From: Vanilla planifolia
Taxonomy: Eukaryota > Streptophyta > Magnoliopsida > Asparagales > Orchidaceae
Length of the DNA stretch: 64,000 bases
Assembly (NCBI GenBank): GCA_023846275.1
Contig: CM043877.1
Location: 14,925,107 to 14,989,106 of the forward strand
Reading direction: 5' to 3'
Every line of letters starts with the position of its first letter. The first letter of the stretch is position 1. Positions 38,501 to 50,200 of this stretch are shown in pieces. Both the position numbers and the translations under genes were made by a program. The notes beneath the pieces are model-generated. The model was not told the origin of the DNA and searched no databases. It was given only the letters and a program-made list of their open reading frames with translations.

Positions 38501-39777
38501 AAAAAAAAAGAAATTTAACACCTATTTACCAAAAGAGAGTAATTGAGTACAAAATATGATATAAAACACTTAATCAATATGATTTTGTGCCAAATGAACA
38601 TAAACAATATAACAAATTTGTTGTGATGTTGAGGGGCAGAAAAGATACTTTAAAATTTTATTATTTACAAAGGATTAGTTCTCAAGATGTTTTTTTCACA
38701 TGTTTTGGCCTATTTGGGAATGGAAAGTGGTTTGCATTGCATTTTGTAAAGCTTTTTAAATAAGAATAGTTGCCCAAAAGATTTTCCTATCAAATTAGGA
38801 TTACATCAAATCTTAGCTTTAACTCAATAGGGTTATATGTTAGTTATTAATGATCGCAATGGTCATGTAATAAAGTTTCTCATACAAATAAAACTAGATT
38901 AACTTCCGAAGCAAATGATGAAGAACAGTCTTGGGTCTTGGACTCTTAAGAGATTTAACTTTAGTAGATAAAAACTAAATATGTTAATTTCAAGGCAATA
39001 TCTTGGAGATAACTGAAAAGTAAGTTGCTATAAAGGCTAATCAAAATAGATATCTTGGATATAACATACAAAAATGATGGTCAAATAGATGATGGCGATT
39101 TCATCACTAGAATCCACAATGGACTTTGGTAAGTTTTGCAATTGAAAACTTTCACTCCAAATTCAATTTTGTTAGATATCAATGAAATCAATGATATTAT
39201 ATAGTGATATTACATAGTAGAAAACTTTAACAAAAGAATAAGCATGCAAATGAGGATAATAAGACGAATGAGATAGTAAAACAAGGATATGACTAAAAAA
39301 AGTTACTACTTAACAATGATTGAACATGATACCTAGCTTTTAAAAGAATGTTCTGAACAATAAACATATTAAAATTCGTCAGTTCCACCAAAAGTAGTTT
39401 ATTCTAGCAAAATATAACAAAAAACAAGGAAAAATGACGAGACCATGGTTAACAAAAAAAAAAAATTAAAACTTTCAACTGACAACCAAGTGATGAAAAA
39501 GAGCTATGAAAATTTCAGGAACTCATGAGTCTCAAAAAAAGGAAACATCTTCGGTGGTGATAATAGGAGAAAGGAGGCAGAAAAAAAACAAGCGCGTATT
39601 CTTCAGGCGAAGACTAAAACCTGGAGTGACAGCAGAAAATCTCCAACGGTTTCGGCAAACGTTTGTCCACGAGATAGGAGGCGAACAGTGAGCATGAAGA
39701 CCACGTCTGCCGAAGGAAAGAAGAAGCCGACCCGCGGCGGAAGAGGAGCAGTCGGAGAACGCCACCATTGACGCCAT
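23793..39777 (-). CDS. FOLD4: Plastid-type bifunctional methylene-THF dehydrogenase/cyclohydrolase (FOLD4-like), copy 2
   Basis: Five exons, 39777-39621, 36144-35819, 35289-35053, 34272-34105 and 23963-23793, join in phases 1, 0, 0 and 0 to give 352 residues, close to Arabidopsis FOLD4 as I recall it. Exon 1 is a classic plastid transit peptide starting [13 protein letters not shown], matching the FOLD4 N-terminus, then Arg/Ser-rich and nearly free of acids. The start ATG sits in a good context (tccATGGCG). The enzyme body has YVRNKKKA (catalytic Tyr and Lys), [30 protein letters not shown] and [12 protein letters not shown], so both activities should be intact. It supplies 10-formyl-THF in the chloroplast for formyl-Met-tRNA and purine synthesis. 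Donors include a perfect GTAAGT at 34104. The last intron is 10,141 bp and carries nested LTR elements; intron 1 carries a LINE relic. I see no disabling change in the exons. Confidence 0.93.
24117..24312. other. Intron DNA between FOLD4 exon 5 and the LTR element
   Basis: AT-rich intron sequence. Nothing recognised. Confidence 0.4.
25001..25425. repeat. Degenerate tandem array in the 3' non-coding part of the Tat-like element
   Basis: About seven units of 55-80 bp share the pattern 'gagaccttca', 'a-atggaatagtg', 'gatgaagg', then an 'agagag' run. Unit starts are near 25001, 25080, 25160 and onward to about 25425. The array sits between the integrase zone and the 3' LTR, where Tat-lineage elements are known to carry variable tandem repeats. 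Confidence 0.7.
29149..29172. repeat. (GA)n microsatellite
   Basis: An uninterrupted GA dinucleotide run inside the Tat-like element in the FOLD4 intron. Confidence 0.85.
29471..29540. repeat. Compound (CT)n-(TA)n microsatellite
   Basis: A CT run at about 29471-29514 passes directly into a TA run ending at about 29540. It is likely polymorphic and prone to assembly error. Confidence 0.9.
30985..33540 (+). mobile_element. Nested LTR element with a short internal region, inserted into the Tat-like 5' LTR
   Basis: Two direct, diverged LTR copies: about 30988-31945 and 32696-33503. They share 'gaatataaatatcatgaa', 'tgacatg-aa-cccataaaa', 'caaataataaaa' and the 'gcaccatt' type cluster. The first LTR is followed by a primer-binding-like site (ttgatatcaaagacc, about 31946). 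The second is preceded by a purine-rich tract (aacaaggggagagtaa) and starts TGTAAGAC. The internal part is only about 750 bp and lacks recognisable pol domains, so it is deleted or non-autonomous. A second primer-site-like motif and leader (33505-33540) follow the right LTR. Chromovirus-like by its ends. Old and broken. Confidence 0.65.
33691..34104 (-). other. FOLD4 intron 4, exon-proximal part
   Basis: Between the Tat-like element and the GTAAGT donor at 34104. AT-rich, with nothing else seen. Confidence 0.5.
34273..35818 (-). other. FOLD4 introns 2 and 3 (35290-35818 and 34273-35052)
   Basis: Exon 3 (35053-35289) lies between them. The donors read GTATGT at 35818 and GTAATT at 35052, with CAG/TAG acceptors. 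Both are AT-rich and repeat-poor. They correspond one to one with introns of FolD copy 1. Confidence 0.75.
36145..37097 (-). other. FOLD4 intron 1, 3' part
   Basis: AT-rich intron DNA next to the CTGCAG acceptor of exon 2. No domain or repeat recognised. Confidence 0.5.
37098..37480. repeat. Tandem duplication, unit about 190 bp
   Basis: Two adjacent copies start at about 37098 and 37291. Shared blocks include 'aaagtagaacaa', 'atgatg-aatggaagctaa', 'gaaagaatcatt', 'gtgtttaagctctaaagt' and 'ttggatagtt'. It lies in FOLD4 intron 1, immediately before the RTE-type LINE relic and possibly part of it. Confidence 0.7.
37500..39160 (+). mobile_element. Decayed RTE-type LINE
   Basis: It lies on the plus strand in FOLD4 intron 1, antisense to the gene. 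Conceptual fragments in order fit RTE proteins. Near 37540-37640 is an endonuclease end (HSNYGFGL, then [15 protein letters not shown], like the family's FALAYDLVIANTFF). Near 38190-38290 is 'VKCIKDD...LFNKN', the linker before the reverse transcriptase. Near 38900-39110 is the post-catalytic segment (KTKYVNF, then '[21 protein letters not shown]', the family's 'DGEID-DV-HRI-AGW' motif). Frameshifts and stops interrupt it throughout, and the central reverse transcriptase looks shortened. Confidence 0.65.
39161..39620 (-). other. FOLD4 intron 1, donor-proximal part
   Basis: A-rich sequence up to the donor GTTTTAG at 39620. Nothing else recognised. Confidence 0.5.
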
Positions 39778-39960
39778 GGAATCGCCTCTAGAGAAAAACG
39801 AGAGTAAAAGAGGAACTGCCTTGCCGGCAATGGCGAAAGGCCCTGCGAAGTGCCAACGGCGGCGGCGTTGAACCGGTTCAGCAAACTGGAAGAAAAACCG
39901 CAACAAAAGCCACCAACTCAACAGGCCTTCTCTTGGGCGGGCCAGACTTTTCAAAATTAA
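39778..39960 (-). promoter_or_regulatory. FOLD4 5' UTR and promoter-proximal DNA
   Basis: The GC-rich block continues upstream of the FOLD4 ATG to about 39960, and the frame stays open above the ATG for 59 codons. I chose the internal ATG at 39777 because [10 protein letters not shown] matches the FOLD4 N-terminus. The upstream part is therefore probably leader. The transcription start is unknown. Confidence 0.5.
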
Positions 39961-40202
39961 TAAGCATCAAGTGGGAATTGGGTCGGGCCAGCCCAATAGT
40001 TGTCCAAAAGGCTACACCACGTGGAACCAAGATTTTTTTTAACATAAAAATAAACTATTTTGATAGCTAAATAAGAAAATTGTATTAAAAAAACATGTAT
40101 ATTTTCCAATTTGGTTTGGTTTGATTTGGAAACCGATTCATGGGCACTTCGAGTCGAGCAAAGCCAATCTTTGGATGCAATAGAAACTAGTCAAACCAAC
40201 TC

Positions 40203-40775
40203 GATTTTTTTTTAAACTATGATATAAATTATATCAAAAGTGGCATTAGCCATACAAGAAACCACAAGTAGGATCTTCAAGGGGGATCAAACATGAAATC
40301 AGACAACATGAGTTTGAGTAGGGGCTTGGGGATGGAATCCCCGGGATCCCATACGAACTCATTGAAGCATGCAGCACGAGCTACCTAGTCAGCAGGCGTG
40401 TTTCCATCTCTGTGAATATGGGAAAACCGGACTACCTCCAGACCACTGGCATACTTAAGGGTCTCAGCAAAAAAGCCATCCTCAGGGGTGCGGGATATCA
40501 TCTCACGAACCACCTGGAGTGCCGTCATCAAGTCAGTCTGAATTTCCACAACCGGTGAAGGGGAAGGGAACCCCTAAGCAAGTTAAGGGCCATAAGCATA
40601 GCCTGGACCTCCATCATATCAGCGGCCTGGGAGAAAACTCTCTTGCCAGCCACCAAGAGCGGCCTTCCTATGCAATCTCCGACAACCATGCCAAGATCGG
40701 CAATGGAATCACCAACCGTAACATCACAATTTACTTTTATCCATCTTGTTGGAGGGGGGAAGCCAACCATGCGTT
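40203..40775 (-). mobile_element. 5'-truncated LINE fragment with an RNase H-like domain
   Basis: The minus strand encodes 'WIKVNCD', 'GRPLLVAGKRVFSQ' and 'AMLMALNLL', then in another frame 'RDGNTPADYVARAA'. This is the RVT_3-type RNase H domain found at the C-terminus of plant LINEs (and alone in some genes). At least one frameshift lies near 40560. A T run at 40205-40213 on the plus strand would be the 3' poly(A) of a minus-strand LINE. The fragment sits only about 250 bp upstream of the GC-rich 5' end of FOLD4. Confidence 0.65.
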
Positions 40776-42119
40776 ACAAGCAAGTCCGAAATTAATGAGT
40801 TCGTATGGGATCAAGTGAATTATTTGACTTAATTGTAGATTGATCTAGTATATCAATGTGATGTTCAAATAGTTGATCTTGTTTTGAAGAATCTCAAATT
40901 ATTTTTTTAAAATTTATTTTTTAAAAGAAATTATTAAATTCTAAATTAATGTTTTATACTAAAATTTTATTTTGGCTTATGTAAATAAATATTAAAACTT
41001 TTTCCAATATATATCTTAAAATTTTTTAAACTAATAAACTATTTATGCTCATAAGTTTAAAAAAGAAACTCTTTTCCCCTAATATGAAGGCCCACACATC
41101 TATGCAAATAGGTACCTATAATTTAATATAATATAATTTATATTATATAAAAAAACTATTAATCAATATTGCAAAATGGGTAATGAATAATCCCTCGTTT
41201 CCATGCTCTATGATGTAATGACCACACATTTATTTAATTTTGAAGAATTTTATGATGTACACAAATATTAAATAAATGAAAAATATACTTTCAATCATGA
41301 TCATTAACTTTTACTAATAGTTCTATCATTTATTCAAAAATAATTAATTAATAGCTCAAGAGGCTAAAGGAAACACAATTACTCGAGACAACCGCAAGAT
41401 CAAGTAATTCTTTTTTTATATTTAATGTTTTAGAAAATCCTACGATCAGTTTTACAATCCTTTTGTATGATATTTAGATAGTATGGTTCTAAATAACAAA
41501 TCTATGTTCACTTTTGGATACAAAAGACTAAACTGTTTAAAATGAAGTATCTTTTGTATGAGTTAAGATACAAACTATTTGACAAAATCTAGAGGAATCA
41601 TAATGAAGCCCAGATGAGTCAAAATTAGGAAGCTCAAAAGAGCTACAAAAGTTAACAAAAACTTAAAAAGTAAATAAAAACAAATAAAAAAAAGTTATAA
41701 TAAATCTTATTCAATAAAACTATAGCTTTTTTGAATCAATGAAACATAATATACTATAATAGACTAATTGGCTAAGGGTTGCCAACAAAGGCAAGAAGCT
41801 CTTACACCAATTCTCTTCTTATTTGAGAATTTTTGGAAGCTAAATGATTAAGGAAGGTGTGCAAGGCATGAACTCAAACCTTATTTATAAGGAAATGAGT
41901 ATAAGTATCTTAATAATCTTTTTCAACTATTTAAAAGATTAAAGAATGAATAAATTTGAATTTCCAACAAATTGCAAAATTTTTGAAAACTCATTAGATA
42001 GTCTGATAAGGTGTAGGATGGTTCGATCAAACATTCCAAGGCATTCCTAAGAAGTTGGAATGAACGTTGAATAGCTTGATGAATATCGAAATGTCGATCA
42101 AATAGTAATCATCAAATAG

Positions 42120-42290
42120 AAACATTATTTTTTATGACATTTAGACAATGAATAACAAATTGAACAATGAAAGTTTTGATTATCTATAAGACTAAATATC
42201 GGATGAACAATATTTTTTTATGATATATTAGGCAATGAATAACAAACTGAGCAACGACAGCTTTGATCACCTAAAAGACTAAATATCGGA
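42120..42290. repeat. Tandem duplication, unit about 86 bp
   Basis: Two copies share 'ggcaatgaataacaaa', 'tgagcaa'-type blocks and 'agactaaatatcggatg', ending at about 42204 and 42290. Confidence 0.75.
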
Positions 42291-43394
42291 TGGTCCAATG
42301 GCCATATGATAATAATGACTTTGATTTTAATGCTCAAAACTACTTTAATATCAGAGTTTTTTGTCAAATAGTCTGATAATCATTGGATGAATTATTGGAT
42401 ACTACAAAGCTCGTTGAATATAAATCCTATTTGAATTTGAATTATGATAGATTTAATGTTAAATAGTTTGAACCTATTTGACTAAATTATCTTACAATCC
42501 AATAACCTTATGACAAAGACTTTAAGAATTGACATGTAATCTCTATCTTTTTTAAATGGTTTGATCATTGTTTAACAAAAATTAATCTTTAGAATATTAT
42601 TATCAAACAATACATTGTATAATCCAATGGATATTCTAATAAAGCCTTGAAAATTCTTTTTTTAAGAAAAACACCTTAATAGATGATTTGATGAATACAT
42701 CAAACAATTCTATAAGCTTAAAATTTAGAATATGAGTGTATAAAGTTGAAGCTTAGTTTATAAAGTTTTTGAATGTGACTCATATCATTTCTAATATCTC
42801 AAGGATTATAAGTTTTGACATTCTATTTGCAAAAATAAAATCAAGTCAAAATAGGTAATTTTAAGATAATATTCACCCCATCTTGGAACATCATCCCTAT
42901 GAAATTCATATCCAAAGAAGTGTTTACTCACATTTCAAAAACAATCTTGTTCTATTATCTAACTTATAAAATCTTAATAATTATTTGAAAAAAAGGGTAA
43001 GAACAAAAGATATATAATTTTATTTTCATCAAACATCTCATATAAAATCCATGAGGTTAACCAAAAAAATATGAGATGAAAAACTTTGTAGATGACATGC
43101 TTCAAATACAAAATATTTATAGCACCAATAAATCAAAATTATTAAACAATAATAATAAATAGTCATCATAAAAAATTATCATAATTTCTCCTAACATGTT
43201 GATTTAAAGATTGAATTAATAAATTTTTGAAATTTAATAGTTGAAAATCAAATGAATATATTTTGTTTTGTTTTGTTTTAAAAAAAATGCAAAAATGAAG
43301 GGTATCATTAAAAAACTTTGCTTTTGAGAATTTCATGCTTATTTCTAAAGACATAGGATTTAACAATTTTAATAATTTTTTCATGCACATAATA

Positions 43395-43602
43395 TTTTTG
43401 AAACTCTTAAAAATAATTATAAACACACAAAAATTATGCAAATATGACCTTGTTTGAACTATCATCTTTTAGCACACATGTAGTTCCCTAATCAATTTTC
43501 ATTCAAATAATATTTTTTGAACTCTAATTTTATTTTAAAATATTATAAACATATAAATTTTATGCAAATATAACCTTGTTCGAACTATTATCCTTTGCTC
43601 GC
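43395..43602. repeat. Imperfect direct repeat about 120 bp apart
   Basis: A block with 'ataaacacacaaaaattatgcaaatat', 'accttgttt' and 'gaactatcatctttt' recurs about 120 bp later with 'ttatgcaaatataacc' and 'cgaactattatccttt'. Confidence 0.55.
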
Positions 43603-44215
43603 TCCAAAGTTAAAGTATCAAGATCTTCCTCAATGGATACTTCAACACAAGAAACATCATCAAAGCCTTTATTTGTTTGGATCAATCATTTTAGTTCACT
43701 AATTCATTTCAATGCTTCATTGATTTGAGACATGATGTTCATTCATGTTGCAATCAAATTGTGCATTACTCATTGTTGTACCTACATGTACATGTCTTCC
43801 TTGACCTCTTCCATCATGATTCAAATTTTCTTTTTGTGTTTGACATCCTTCGCCATTTTCTCAACAATGATCATGATCAAAATGCGTAGCCCTACGACTT
43901 TATCGTCAGCTTAAGTAAACCCTAACCCTTAATTCTATAGCTATGGTATATTGCTCAATGAAAGTGTAACATGGAAAAAGTGTAGTGTTCAAGTCGACCC
44001 AAAAACTCAAACCATGATGGATCATGGATCAGATTTGTGTTGTGTCCCGACTCGATTTGATTTGTATTTTATGGATTAGGTTCGAAAAAGAGTCAACCGG
44101 TCCATGGATAGGTCAACAGATAAAAAGGGAAATCTTTATAGAATTTGTGATCAAAATTTAGCATAAAACATCATGTTCAATGACCAAAATAAGAAAGATT
44201 GAATCAATAAAAACT

Positions 44216-47200
44216 TTAACTCACTTGGTGTGGCAACAAATAGGTTTGATTTGGCTCCAGCTCCACATCTCTCATGATACACAGAACCTTCCTGGCCAGT
44301 TCATCATCAATTAATAGCCAGCTACAGCAGAAAAAGACGTCTGAGACAACATCACATCCTCCCTGCTTGAGCCTGTGAGGGCAAAGTTTCTTCAAACAAA
44401 CCCGAGCTTTGAACGATTCAATCTCAAGATGATCGGAATTTACACGAATAAAGCTGCAAGCAATCTTGGATTTCACCTCTTTCACTAGTAACTGGAGCAA
44501 AGCAGCTGTTAATTGCCCTGAGGAAAGATTTCTTTCACCTGTGTCACCGTTCTTTAGCTTGACAGGACAACAGTAAGCCATCTGAACCAAGTGTTCTTCA
44601 GCTCCCAAGATGTGTAAGAGTTCATCCTGGGTTACAATCTTTGGCATCTTGTTCTTCTCCATCACAAGGATGCCTTCGGCTGTTCTTTCTTCTCTGCCGA
44701 ATTCTGTGATTTCATGCCTGAGAACAGAGTCTGAAACACAATGTTGGCCATGGCTTGCATTGCTGAGGTCCAAATTAAAGCTATTTCTCAAGAATTCCCT
44801 CTGAAAGGCAACCTTTATGTGTTGGCTGGAAGGAATTTGCACACACTCATTGTTTTCTGGAACAAAGCATGGAATTCCAAGTTCGGTCTCGATTCTTCCT
44901 TTCAATGTTGCCATTTTAGGCTTCTCTCCATGTACAAGCATGACATGCTTGGGGGAGAGAAAGCCCACGAGATCCATGATGCCCTTTGCGTCCGTGTGAG
45001 GGCTGAAAGAGAGCTGATGAATCTGCAAGCCAAAATGCTCCATTAAACAACAAAGAGTTCAAGTTGGAAGCTAATAGCTACAGGTTATCCACTGGCTGGA
45101 TAAAGCTTACATAACGCCGGAAGAGAAAATAAAGCACCATTGATGACGGCAATTAGAGAGTTGGATATGTGGATTCATCTCAGGTTTGACAAGGACGAAG
45201 TGTTAAGTTAGAGAGGTAGTGAACACCAAGAAGTACGTCTCAAGATGAATGATGATAAAGCCAAATGTAGAGTCACTGAAGATCAATTCTAGAGTCAGGC
45301 ATGCGGTCAGGTTCAAGTCATCAAGGATAAATTCTTGAATTTTACAAGGTTAAGGTCAAAACCATGATGAGCAAGTTTCAATCTGGATAACATGTCAAAA
45401 CTTAAGCATGAGGTACAATTGTCACATCTTGAGTTAATTGAGGATGAAATCTGTAGGATGAGGTAAGGAAAAAGTTCTGAAGGATGAGGTCTGAAGAATT
45501 AACGAGTCTCCAAAACAATAGTAACACCAACACTGAACACTAATTCTACTTGATTTGATTTGAGGCAGGTCCATGATGAATATATATTCGAACCTACTCA
45601 ACACTCATATGAATTAGAACCTAATCAAGGGCCAAAAGAATTGATGCCAAACTGAACCAAACAAATCGATTCAACTATGATTTGACTCTCAATTACAACA
45701 GTTTCTGAGAACAGAGATCGTTTTCAAAATTTTTTAAAAAAAATTTGGGTTATGTAGTTATTTTCAGCATTTGGGCAAGGTACTATCTGCCAATATATCA
45801 GAACGGAATTGATCTAGGTGGTTCTTATTGTTTTATAGCCAAAACCTATCCAAAGAAGCGATTCAAATTTATCGATATAGTTCATTTTTGAATGATGATA
45901 AAGTTCCAGTCATTGATGACCAATTCTTGAGCAGGGCATCAATTCCAATCTCAAATCATCAATGAACAAGGTTCTACAAGGTTCAAGTCAAACAATTGTG
46001 AGCAAGTCTCCAATTGGATCAATACTCGAGTCACCAAGGATCAGATCTTGTGTAAATTTAGAATAAAGTATGAAGTTGTTTAACAAGTTATGTGTTAGGT
46101 ATCAAGCTTCAATTCTTTAGTTAATCGACATTAGTGCCCAAATATAAAGTCACATGGAAAAAGGAAAGGTCTTGCTTCTAAGTTTTAATGGATTAGGTGT
46201 TACATAATATGGGATTCAATTCAACTAAAAAAGGAAAGGTCTTGCATCAAAATTCCCAAGAGTTATTTGTTACAATTATTTTTAATGTTGTTGTATTATA
46301 TCCATCAATAGCACACTATCCTCAACAGCAACTACTCTTTGAACACCATCCTTGATACATTTTACTTGTGCTTTACTTTTAGTTTTCTTTTCTCTTTCTT
46401 TATCAAGCTGATAACTTTTAGTCTTCTTCATGAGTTGTTATCTTAATATCATCAATTGCTTTTCTCTCACCATGCTAATCTACACTCCCAACTATCTATA
46501 TTCCTGCAATTGAATCAGAATTCATAAGACTATATTCATCAATAAGATTCACCATGTAAACCTAAGACGTGACTTTGACTACTTCTCTTCCTACAACACT
46601 AAGATGACATATAAGAGCACTAGCCAATGTCAACCAGTTAAAGATTCTCCTTCAATGACCTCACAACCATTATAATCTAAACAATTAATCATCAAACAAT
46701 CTTCTAATTTCTTAAAAAAAAAAAACAATCATAAGATCAATCATATATTAAAACAAATTCTAGGATAGTTTATCTTCTTCAGCAACCTTCCAAAATCCGT
46801 GAGAATTATTGAAGTTTGTAAAATCCATTTCTACAAACCAATTTAAAGCTAATACTAAAAAAATTTTCACTTGGTGGTATCCTTTATATGAACTCCCACT
46901 TTCCTAATATGAACATAAAAACTTATTTGAGGAGAATAAACACCAATAATATTAATAGCTTATCAAGCTATTGCAATAGTTAAAATATAATTTTATCTTC
47001 ATTTCTTTTAACATCCACCACAATCATTTTTAAATTCTTATTCAAAGTTATACATTTCTATTTTGATTCTTTTGTGAGTAGCAAAGCCAGAATTCTAACA
47101 TACCAATTTTCTTGACCTTCCTGACGAAAATATTAATGGTTCCCAAACTACCATAATATTTGAAGTTATAAATCTATCCTCATTTCTGTATTTAAGCAAT

Positions 47201-50200
47201 AAACTGCACTGTTTTTAAGGGAAGTTGTAATATTGATAAATTTTGTAAGAGATTCATGTTGTAATTACATAAACTAATGCAATACTTTATAGTAACTATC
47301 TATGAACGAAATGTTCTACTCCTTAAGATATTTTTGCTTGCCCAATGATGAATGTTTTCCTTTTGGGAGGAATCTTTACAAGGGGCATTAGTTAGTAGTA
47401 CTATAAGGTGTCAACCATGCCAAAATCTTATCAACTACAACTAGAACCATCTGGTAGAATAAGCAATTTATTTAAGACTAGAGAAAACAAAATGTTTATA
47501 TGCATTACAATTGAGGATGATTAGGAAGAAAAAAAATGATATGCTGATCAAATTCAATCATTCATTCGTGAATTTACTATTAAACAAATCCTCCATAACT
47601 TCAATTAAACATAGCTTGGATCTACATGCAAAAACTTGTAATGCGCTGTCAAAATATCATGCATGATTCACTGAAAGAAACAACTATGTCAAATTCACAA
47701 TGCAACACAAACAAGTAAACTTTGAGTGAAAAAAGAAAGGTCAAAAATAGGATTTAGACAAACCTGGCATCTTACGTTAATGCAAGTATCTTTGTCCAAA
47801 TTAATTTGAGTTGGCTTACCACACATTAGTTTATGGCCTATAGTTCCAGCAACACAATAACTGCAAAAACATGTAAGAAGATGAAGCGAACTACAACATT
47901 CTGGGCAAAAAAAAAAAAAAAAAAATGAAACAATGAAGCAAAGCAGAGATTCAAACAAAGTTTCCATTTCTTGAGCGGTTAGTTCATCTTTGTGGCAGTG
48001 GTAACAATTTTATTTTACAAAACGTAGTATAGCAAAAATAAACCATTAACAAACAAAGCCCAATTTATTTAAGATTAATGTTGAGAGTGGTGCAATGCTT
48101 TGTCCAGTGACTTGGGGACAAGTATAAGAGATATTGATGTAGCTTAACGGATAGGAAAAGGTGCAAATATATTAATAACCTTCCACATGCATAGTTAATA
48201 AAGAGAAAGTGAATACTTGTCCCAATTCCATGCATTAGAGACAATATAAGTCTGTCTAACACATGAGATCATTTTACAAAGTCAAGAAATATGATGATCA
48301 TGAAAATGTTTTTACGAATTGAGCATATTGGATGTTTGAAGAAGATCTCTATAGAGAAGGCCATGCCAAATTGATAATTATACATGAGCTGCCCTTCAAT
48401 ATTTATGGAAACATGTGGTTTTTAATAGTTGTTGAGAATTTCTTAACATAGATTTAGGTTGATCTAATGTACTTCATTAATGTGAGATTGCATGAAAATT
48501 TACTCAAAGATGGTACTAAAATAATAAGTCTGAAGTACACCAAACAATTGATTTTGCACATCAATACGAAATTAAACCTTAATAGCACAATACATTTTAT
48601 CATTGAAGATTGGAAAAGTACAAAAAAAGTTGATTTTGTGTGTAATCTATTCACAAGGCAATTGGAAATATTTTTTTAGTCAACCATTCTTGTTTATAAG
48701 ATGCACAGAGACTGTCTTCTTACAATGGAGCTTAAATGACAAATGTGTCCATCACTTAATAACAAAATTACGGAAGCTTAGATAACATTGTCCATAACTT
48801 GGACACAAACTTACCAAAATAACATTAGGAGAGATTTACAAAAACAACATTAGTACCGAAAAATTGCCAAAATGCTTAAAAACCTCCTTAATTATCTCAA
48901 AGGACATCTTAGCTGCTAGGTACCTTTTATAAAACAGAAATAAAATTACCAAAATGCCCCTAGGGCCTGAACATTAACAAAATGCCCAAGTAATAGAATG
49001 CAATGAAAATTTCAAAAAAAAAATCTAGAGCCATCTACCCCTAATGGTTAGCAAAATAGTTCCATTGTGGTTATAAACAACAATTTAAAAATAAATAGAA
49101 CAAAAATGTTTTTAAACCTAAATATAAATCATTTCACATCAAATGTACAAGCCATTTTTAGCCCAATTATTTACTCTTTTCTCATCACCTGTCACATGTC
49201 ATCCATGTCTGTAGCTTTTCAGTTTCCAACATATTTGTTCAACACAATCTTTATAAGATAATGTTTGTCCAATTGGTTACACTATTTTCAATTTACTATC
49301 CTTTTTTAGGCATCGTTGCCTGGATTCTTCGTCTTGACCAACTGGCTTTGTTGGTCAATTTTTCCCATTCATTAGGGAAAAGCTCCTTCCACTCTAGTCC
49401 TACCCAAACTTAATATGTTCTTGAACCTCACTCAAACCAAGGTTTGTTAGCCTCTCTAAAATGAGGATGGCCATGCCTTCTCTCAAGTTAGCCATCACCT
49501 TGTCCTTGTCCGAATGTCCAACTCATCTCTTTGTAACCATTGAATCATTACTTCACTTCTTAGAATGTAAGACATTAGTCCTCATTTAATGTCGTCAACT
49601 ATCCAATGAAATTCCTATTGCATGCTAAATGCATTGTCTCCCAGACTTATCCAAGCTCAATATTATCAATCAACCTAGCAACTCCTATCACCCTCATTGT
49701 ACTTATAAAAACGTAATTTCAACTAATAGTAGAGGGCTTCAAGTGTCATAATCTTGCATGATCTTTTACCCACACTACTATGCACACACTCTCTCTCTCT
49801 TTATGTGTGTGTATACACATGTGAGTGTGTATGTGAGGGTTTCTTCTTCTTTTGATTGCATGTTTCATCATCAGAGTTCATCTAAGCTATGTATTTTACT
49901 TCTTTAGTTGAGAATATTATTATAATAACAAGGCCCCTCTTTTAATTATAAGAGATAGTTAAAAATTAGTCTTTTTTTATTACAAATTTGTTGCTTAGTG
50001 AGTTTTGTAACGTTACCAAAAACTATTGTGTTCGCTTTCTCTACTCTTTCTCTCTTTTCCATGCAGTTCATGTTTCCTACATGCCATGTTCCTTCACATT
50101 CAAGTGTGAATCATGCATGTTCGTGTCAAGGGTCATCTCTAACAATGATAGTCATATTCATATTTTAGTTGCGAAAGATGGTTTGAATGATAAGAATGAT

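Larger units (their letters stand above)
40820..44215. other. AT-rich spacer between FOLD4 and CPSF73-II
   Basis: No host gene recognised. It contains two small tandem duplications (listed separately) and, at about 43600-43950, a minus-strand stretch faintly like the start of a gag region of an LTR element, too decayed to call. The right end should include the CPSF73-II 3' UTR. Confidence 0.4.

Noticed and set aside
39532-39954. Using the full 140-codon frame from 39954 as the FOLD4 N-terminus
   Set aside because: The internal ATG at 39777 matches the known FOLD4 start and has good context; the upstream part has no resemblance.
43600-43950. gag-like start of an LTR element on the minus strand
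   Set aside because: Resemblance is too weak, and no LTR pair or primer site could be confirmed.
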